Below, one piece after another: positions 6,479 through 10,547 of a stretch of 10,547 nt of DNA (the stretch's first letter is position 1; each line of letters starts with the position of its first letter). Origin of the DNA: Ch71 sp050945695 (GTDB lineage Bacteria > Chloroflexota > Anaerolineae > DRVO01); NCBI GenBank assembly GCA_050945695.1, contig JBMNTK010000143.1, forward strand, positions 1-10,547, written 5' to 3'. A program made the position numbers and the translations under genes. Below the pieces are notes generated by a model that saw nothing but the letters and a program-made list of their open reading frames with translations, ran no database searches and was not told the DNA's origin.

Positions 6479-7386
6479 TAGCCCCGCGCCGGTCGGAGGT
6501 GGAATGGCCCCGCCGGGTCCAGCCGCACCTGCACGGCATCGGCCAACAGGTTGGCCGCGAGCACGGTGAGGGCGATCGCCGACCCCGGAGCCAGCCCTAG
6601 CCAGGGAGCCTGCCTGAGAAACGAGCGCGACTCGGCGAGCATGAGCCCCCACTCCGGCTGAGGAGCGCGCGCTCCCACGCCCAGGAACGAGATCGCCGAT
6701 ACGTTCAGGATGGCCCACCCCAGATCCAGCACTGCCACCGATAGCAGCGGAGATACGACGTTGGGCAGGATGTGACGCCACAGGATGCGACCCTCGGGGA
6801 CCCCCACTGCCTGTGCTGCCCGCACGTACGCCGACCGCCGTAGCTGCCTCACGTGAGACCGTGCCAGGCGCACGTAGATCGGGACGCCCGCAATGGCGAC
6901 ACCCAAGGCGGCGTTCTCGATGCCCCGCCCTAGAAGCCACGTGAGCACCAGGGCCAGCAGCAGGCCGGGGAAGGCCAGTAGCACGTTGACCACCGCCGAG
7001 ACCACCTCGTCCAGCCAGCCTCCTCGGTACCCGGCCGCGATCCCCAGCAGCGACCCGGGAAGCAGTGCCGCCAGCACCGCGGCGATCCCAGCCCCCAGAG
7101 ATAGCCGCCCCCCGTGCAGCAGCCGGCTGAGTACGTCTCGGCCGAACATGTCTGTGCCCAGCGGGTGGTCAGGGCCAGGCGGCTGCAGAGCGACCTCCAC
7201 CTGCACCGCCCCTGGGCTCCAGGGCACGAAAGCAGGGCCTACCACCACCGCCACGAGGATGATGAGCAGCAGCGCCAGACCGGCCCGAGCCAGGGGCAGG
7301 GCCAGCAGGCCCGGCCGCCGGCGCGGTAGCCGGTGTCGGGGGTAGTGACGCGTGGGGATGGGGAAGCGTCGCGGAGGAGCGCTCAC
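6478..7386 (-). CDS. ABC transporter permease, DppC/OppC type
   Basis: An inner-membrane permease subunit of a peptide/nickel-type ABC importer, 302 residues. After a basic N-terminal stretch of about 30 residues comes the first membrane segment (about 35-55). A periplasmic LGTDMFGRDVLSRL motif at 76-89 is diagnostic for DppC-type subunits. Further membrane segments follow at roughly 97-120, 130-152, 158-175, 214-240 and 265-287. The ATPase-contacting EAA loop is YVRAAQAVGVPEGRILWRHILPN-like at 187-209, with Gly195 and the terminal HILPN conserved. The gene starts at a GTG that overlaps the stop codon of the upstream permease gene in the sequence GTGA, and there is no separate strong ribosome site, so translation is likely coupled. 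It is the last gene of the operon. The substrate cannot be told from the sequence. Confidence 0.92.
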   Translation of the reverse strand: MSAPPRRFPIPTRHYPRHRLPRRRPGLLALPLARAGLALLLIILVAVVVGPAFVPWSPGAVQVEVALQPPGPDHPLGTDMFGRDVLSRLLHGGRLSLGAGIAAVLAALLPGSLLGIAAGYRGGWLDEVVSAVVNVLLAFPGLLLALVLTWLLGRGIENAALGVAIAGVPIYVRLARSHVRQLRRSAYVRAAQAVGVPEGRILWRHILPNVVSPLLSVAVLDLGWAILNVSAISFLGVGARAPQPEWGLMLAESRSFLRQAPWLGLAPGSAIALTVLAANLLADAVQVRLDPAGPFHLRPARG

Positions 7387-8309
7387 GGCTCACGCACCCG
7401 CGGGTCCAGGGCAGCCGAGGCGATGTCGCTCACGGTGTTGGCCAGAGTGTAAATGAGAGCGGCGAACATGATACAGCCCTGGGCCAGCGGGTAGTCCTGG
7501 GCTACGACCGCCTCCACCAGCAGCCGTCCCAGGCCCGGCCGAGAGAAGATGGTCTCCGTGATGGCGGTACCCGCCAGGAGGAACCCTGCCTGAAGCCCCA
7601 ATAGGGTGACTACCCCCGGGGCCGCGTTGAGCAACACGTGTCGCGTAAGCAGCAGCCGGCCCGGCAGCCCCTTCGACAGAGCCACCTGCACGTGCGGCGC
7701 CGACCCCGCTTCCAGGATCGCCACCCGGGTGAGCCGCGCCACGACCCCTGCCGAGGCTATTCCCAAGGTCATGGCGGGGAGCACCAGATGCCGCCAGGTC
7801 CCCTCCCCGCTGGCGGGAAACCAGCGCAACCCGGCGCTGAAGACCATCACCGCCACGATGCCCGTCCAGTAGGTGGGCAGTGAGACACTCCCCACCGCCA
7901 GCAACCGGGAGAGCCAGTCAGCCGGCCGCCCCCGATAGAGCGCCCCAGCCAACCCGAGCCCTCCTCCCAGCACCAGCGCTACGGCCAGGGCGGCCAGGGC
8001 CAGGGTAACGGTGCTGGGGAACTGCTCCCCGATGAGGGCCAGTACCGGGCGTCGGTAGATGATGGACTCACCCAGGTCTCCGCGGACCAGGGCCCCCAGG
8101 TAGAGAACGTACTGGACGGGAAGAGGGCGGTCGAGCCCGTAGCGACTGCGCCACGACTCAATCAGAGCGGGCGGGGCGCCTGCCTCGGCCAGCAGGGCCT
8201 CCACCGGGTCCCCGGGCAGAAGCCGCATCATGAGGAACACGGCCGTCACTACCGCCCACAGGGTGACCGGCAGCACGATAATGCGTCGTAGAAGCTGGGC
8301 CGGGAGCAC
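7383..8309 (-). CDS. ABC transporter permease, DppB/OppB type
   Basis: The partner permease of 308 residues. The N-terminus has a basic LLRRI stretch followed by a membrane segment and MRLLPGDPVEALL, the usual DppB-type opening. The periplasmic YGLDRPLPVQYVLYL and GDLGES segments are typical, and about five more membrane segments follow. The EAA loop is VQVALSKGLPGRLLLTRHVLLNA, with KG and the HxLxNA ending conserved. The GTG start at 8309 gives the normal family length, although no strong ribosome site precedes it. It begins 24 bp after the stop of the binding-protein gene and overlaps the DppC-like gene by 4 bp, so the three genes should form one transcript. Confidence 0.92.
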   Translation of the reverse strand: MLPAQLLRRIIVLPVTLWAVVTAVFLMMRLLPGDPVEALLAEAGAPPALIESWRSRYGLDRPLPVQYVLYLGALVRGDLGESIIYRRPVLALIGEQFPSTVTLALAALAVALVLGGGLGLAGALYRGRPADWLSRLLAVGSVSLPTYWTGIVAVMVFSAGLRWFPASGEGTWRHLVLPAMTLGIASAGVVARLTRVAILEAGSAPHVQVALSKGLPGRLLLTRHVLLNAAPGVVTLLGLQAGFLLAGTAITETIFSRPGLGRLLVEAVVAQDYPLAQGCIMFAALIYTLANTVSDIASAALDPRVREP

Positions 8310-8333
8310 CGTTAGGGCGCACCGCGACCGCTG

Positions 8334-9932
8334 CTATCGGCAGGAACCGACCAGCTGTACGTCATGGAGGATCGGGAACCACCCCCTGGTGTCGAAGCGA
8401 AGATCGCTGACGCAGCGACGCACGCCGTTGAGGTTGACGTAGTCCCGGATGGGCAGGATGAGGGCGTCTTCCATCACGAGGGTCTGTACCTGGGAGTAGA
8501 GCTCAGACCGGCGCTCCGGATCCCCTTCAACCCGCGCCTCGTCGAGGAGGGAGTCCAGCTGTGGTGAGCGCACGTTGCTCCAGTTGCGCACGCCGATGCT
8601 TTCCGAGTGGAAGAACGAGCGCAGCAGGTCGGCATCAGTCCCGGGCTCGGACCAGAAGATCACGTGGTGCCGATTCTCGGCTACAGCCGCGAGGGCGGCG
8701 GTGAACGTGACCTCGTTCAGGACGAGGTCCACTCCCACGGCCCGCCACTGAGCCTGCAGGAGCTCCGCCACCTCCGGCACCAGGCCCCAGGTCATCAGAT
8801 AGGCCTGCAGCTGCAGCGTCTGCCCATCCCGTCGGCGCAGGCCATCCTCGCCCATGACCCAGCCCGCCTCCTCGAGCAGCGCAGAGGCGGCCTCCCGGTC
8901 GGCGGCAGTTGAGTACAGCGACTCCACGGCTGGGTCGTAGTCCGGATGGCTGCGAGACAGCGGCCCCATCGCAACCGGCGAATAGGGTCCGAAGACGGTC
9001 TGCACGAGCTGAGCCCTGTCGGTCGCCAGGATCAGGGCCTGGCGCACAGATGGGTCATCGGTAGGCGAGGCGTCCGTATTCAGGAAGCCCACCAGTGGCA
9101 GCCCAGGGATGGCTACCGGGGCAAGGTACATGTCCTCGCTTGCCTCTACCCGGGGTGCATCCTGGGGGAGGATCTCCCCTACTACGTCCACGTCCCGAGC
9201 CTCCAAGCCCAGAAGGCGAACCGCCGGCTCCACCAGGAACCGGAACTCTATCTCCTCCACCTGGGGAAGGCCCTCGTGCCTGAAGATGCCAGGGGGAGCG
9301 ACGTAGTCGGGGTTGCGCACCAGGGTCAGGTGGTCGTTGGGCGCGTACTCCTGCATCCGGTACGGTCCCGTACCGACCTGATGGAACTGGTACTCGCTCC
9401 CCCACTGGTCGAGCGCTGCCGGGGAAGCAGGCGCCAGGTACACCTGGCTGAGGGAGTCCAACAGCGGGGCATAGGGCTCGCTGAGCGTTACCTCGATGGT
9501 GTACTCATCCACCACCCGGGAGCCCTCGTAGGGGCCCAGGAGGACTACCGCCTTACGTGAGCCGGTAGCCGGGTCGGTGACGCGGTCGAGAGTGCGCTTG
9601 ACGGCGGCAGCGTTGAAGGGGCTGTCGTCGTGGAAGCGGATGCCACGGCGCAGATGGAAGGTATAGACCGTGCCGTCCGGCGAGATGTCCCACGACTCGG
9701 CGAGCATGGGGAGGAACTCGCCCTCGGGAGAGCGGTAGACGAGGGTATCGTAGACACTGTTGAGGGCGATGCCCAGCTCCGACGAGACATCCACGTGGGG
9801 ATCGATCCCGGACGGGGCGAGCGTCAGGCCATATACCAGCTTGCTCGAGGAGGTAGAGACCGCCGGCCGGCACGATAGTACTGCCAGTAGCAGTGCTCCC
9901 AGGAACAGCGCCAGCCGCCAACCACCCCGCAT
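8334..9932 (-). CDS. Extracellular solute-binding lipoprotein, SBP_bac_5 (DppA/OppA) family
   Basis: The substrate-capturing subunit of the transporter, 532 residues. The N-terminus (MRGGWRLALFLGALLLAVLSC) is a lipoprotein signal peptide with a lipobox-like VLSC ending at Cys21, which would be lipidated and held at the membrane. Family features include GIDPHVDVSS, LAESWDISPDGTVYTFHLRRGIRFHD around residues 80-105, and VGTGPYRMQEY with NPDY around 190-215. The C-terminal domain has the typical VRQALILATDR segment and the alternating aldolase-like pattern. Only two other cysteines are present, Cys507 and Cys531, which may form a disulfide. The start is supported by AGGAGGT at 9940-9946, seven bases before the ATG. 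The family binds peptides, nickel, glycosides or opines, so the ligand is unknown. Confidence 0.93.
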   Translation of the reverse strand: MRGGWRLALFLGALLLAVLSCRPAVSTSSSKLVYGLTLAPSGIDPHVDVSSELGIALNSVYDTLVYRSPEGEFLPMLAESWDISPDGTVYTFHLRRGIRFHDDSPFNAAAVKRTLDRVTDPATGSRKAVVLLGPYEGSRVVDEYTIEVTLSEPYAPLLDSLSQVYLAPASPAALDQWGSEYQFHQVGTGPYRMQEYAPNDHLTLVRNPDYVAPPGIFRHEGLPQVEEIEFRFLVEPAVRLLGLEARDVDVVGEILPQDAPRVEASEDMYLAPVAIPGLPLVGFLNTDASPTDDPSVRQALILATDRAQLVQTVFGPYSPVAMGPLSRSHPDYDPAVESLYSTAADREAASALLEEAGWVMGEDGLRRRDGQTLQLQAYLMTWGLVPEVAELLQAQWRAVGVDLVLNEVTFTAALAAVAENRHHVIFWSEPGTDADLLRSFFHSESIGVRNWSNVRSPQLDSLLDEARVEGDPERRSELYSQVQTLVMEDALILPIRDYVNLNGVRRCVSDLRFDTRGWFPILHDVQLVGSCR

Positions 9933-9939
9933 GGGTCCT

Positions 9940-9946
9940 ACCTCCT
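9940..9946 (-). promoter_or_regulatory. Ribosome binding site of the solute-binding protein gene
   Basis: AGGAGGT on the minus strand, seven bases before the ATG at 9932; this is the strongest ribosome site of the transporter operon. Confidence 0.85.
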
Positions 9947-9995
9947 AACCGACTGCCCCTCTCTCAGTGTCGAGCAGTCCAATGGTCAACTAATC

Positions 9996-10001
9996 ATTAT
10001 A
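9996..10001 (-). promoter_or_regulatory. Candidate -10 box of the ABC transporter operon
   Basis: A perfect TATAAT on the minus strand, 63 bp upstream of the solute-binding protein start. The place 17 bases further upstream holds only a poor -35 (GTGCCC), so this promoter may depend on an activator. It lies between the tRNA terminator and the operon. Confidence 0.5.
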
Positions 10002-10042
10002 CATGTCGGCGCCCCGTGGGCACGAGAGCACCGGCCCGGCCA

Positions 10043-10073
10043 ACACAAAAGCCCACGGATGCTGTCCGTGGGC
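10043..10073 (-). terminator. Intrinsic terminator of the tRNA-Val gene
   Basis: On the minus strand a perfect 9-bp stem, GCCCACGGA and TCCGTGGGC around a five-base loop, is followed by TTTTGTGT. It lies 16 bp beyond the tRNA 3' end and isolates the tRNA from the transporter operon. Confidence 0.9.
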
Positions 10074-10089
10074 CACGTTCATGTGCGGT

Positions 10090-10166
<77 letters not shown>

Positions 10167-10184
10167 GGAACGCGCTACATCATC

Positions 10185-10213
10185 AGTATAGCCGTAACCC
10201 CTGAGACGGGCAA
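10185..10213 (-). promoter_or_regulatory. Promoter of the tRNA-Val gene
   Basis: On the minus strand, TTGCCC (10208-10213) and TATACT (10185-10190) are separated by 17 bases. The tRNA 5' end lies 19 bp after the -10 box. Confidence 0.7.
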
Positions 10214-10289
10214 GTCCCAGATGCGGGGCTATTGCGTCGGCTGGCTCGGCCCCGGGAATCGGTGTGGCGAGGCCCCAGCGCCGGGGCGT

Positions 10290-10321
10290 CCGCAGCCCTC
10301 GAATGGAATTCAGGGCTGCGG
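10290..10321. repeat. Long inverted repeat upstream of the tRNA promoter
   Basis: A perfect 10-bp stem (CCGCAGCCCT and AGGGCTGCGG) encloses a further GAAT/ATTC inner stem with a three-base loop and one bulged C. No T-run follows on either strand, so it does not look like a terminator. It belongs to the cluster of hairpins that fills 10214-10547, a stretch where I see no protein gene. Confidence 0.6.
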
Positions 10322-10359
10322 GGCCGTCGTCCGATAGAAAGGGGGCCGGCGACATCCGG

Positions 10360-10431
10360 GTAGGGGCAGGCGCGGTGGCCTGCCCCAAAAAGGGCGGACG
10401 GGGTCGTCCGCCCCTACGCGGCAGGGCGTCC
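10360..10431 (-). repeat. Dispersed palindromic repeat, copy 2, in a bipartite double-hairpin form
   Basis: The part at 10392-10431 is the inverted counterpart of 3719-3758: the GGACGCCCT lead, five variable bases, GTAGGGGC and the GGGCGGAC/GTCCGCCC hairpin, here with loop GACCCC on the minus strand. Beyond five A bases (10387-10391) lies a second hairpin with arms GGGGCAGGC (10363-10371) and GCCTGCCCC (10378-10386). The element at 10360-10417 is bounded by GTAGGGGC and its exact complement GCCCCTAC, so it looks like two REP-like units facing each other. Confidence 0.85.
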
Positions 10432-10457
10432 CACCAGTCCGGCGTCCGCGCTGGACG

Positions 10458-10499
10458 GTTACGGCGGAGCCGTGACCACATTCACAGCTCTGCTGTGAA
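10458..10499. repeat. Two adjacent small hairpins near the right edge
   Basis: The first, 10458-10476, pairs GTTACGGC with GCCGTGAC (one G-T pair) around GGA. The second, 10481-10499, pairs TTCACAGC with GCTGTGAA around TCT. Both have 8-bp stems and three-base loops and are four bases apart. They may be short repeats or part of a structured RNA that extends past the window; no function is assigned. Confidence 0.55.
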
Positions 10500-10547
10500 A
10501 CCTGGACGCCCGGCCGGAGGCCCAGCAGCCCCGACTTGAGTCGAGGG

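Overview
This 10.5-kb window comes from a GC-rich bacterial chromosome and holds eight protein genes, one tRNA gene and several repeat-bearing intergenic regions. A translation-factor cluster, a monocluster ferredoxin, an aldehyde:ferredoxin oxidoreductase (AOR) family enzyme and a peptide-type ABC transporter suggest an anaerobic or facultatively anaerobic bacterium. The style of the NusA protein and of the intergenic repeats reminds me of Chloroflexota (Anaerolineae-like), but this placement is an impression and was not tested.

Left part (1-3549, all minus strand): a 4Fe-4S ferredoxin with its own likely promoter and a strong intrinsic terminator, then a near-consensus promoter and a leader hairpin driving nusA, rnpM/ylxR and infB. 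infB runs off the left edge, so its C-terminal part is missing. rimP does not precede nusA, and no ylxQ-type L7Ae gene lies between ylxR and infB.

Middle (3550-6478): a repeat-bearing intergenic region carries a heptamer tandem array and a hairpin repeat. It separates the ferredoxin from a divergent plus-strand SRPBCC-fold gene. After a 136-bp gap with a perfect palindrome comes a 634-residue AOR-family oxidoreductase with all four expected cluster cysteines, closed by a strong intrinsic terminator. AOR enzymes pass electrons to ferredoxin, so the nearby ferredoxin is a plausible but unproven partner.

Right part (6478-10547, minus strand): an operon in the order substrate-binding lipoprotein, DppB-like permease, DppC-like permease, with no ATPase genes in view, runs convergently toward the AOR gene. 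Upstream of it is a tRNA-Val(CAC) with a clear promoter and terminator. The last 330 bp hold no gene but a dense set of hairpins, including a second, inverted copy of the repeat seen at 3719-3758.

I see no CRISPR array, transposase, phage gene or defence system. The most unusual content is the dispersed palindromic repeat pair, the heptamer array, the nusA leader hairpin and the operator-like palindrome before the AOR gene.
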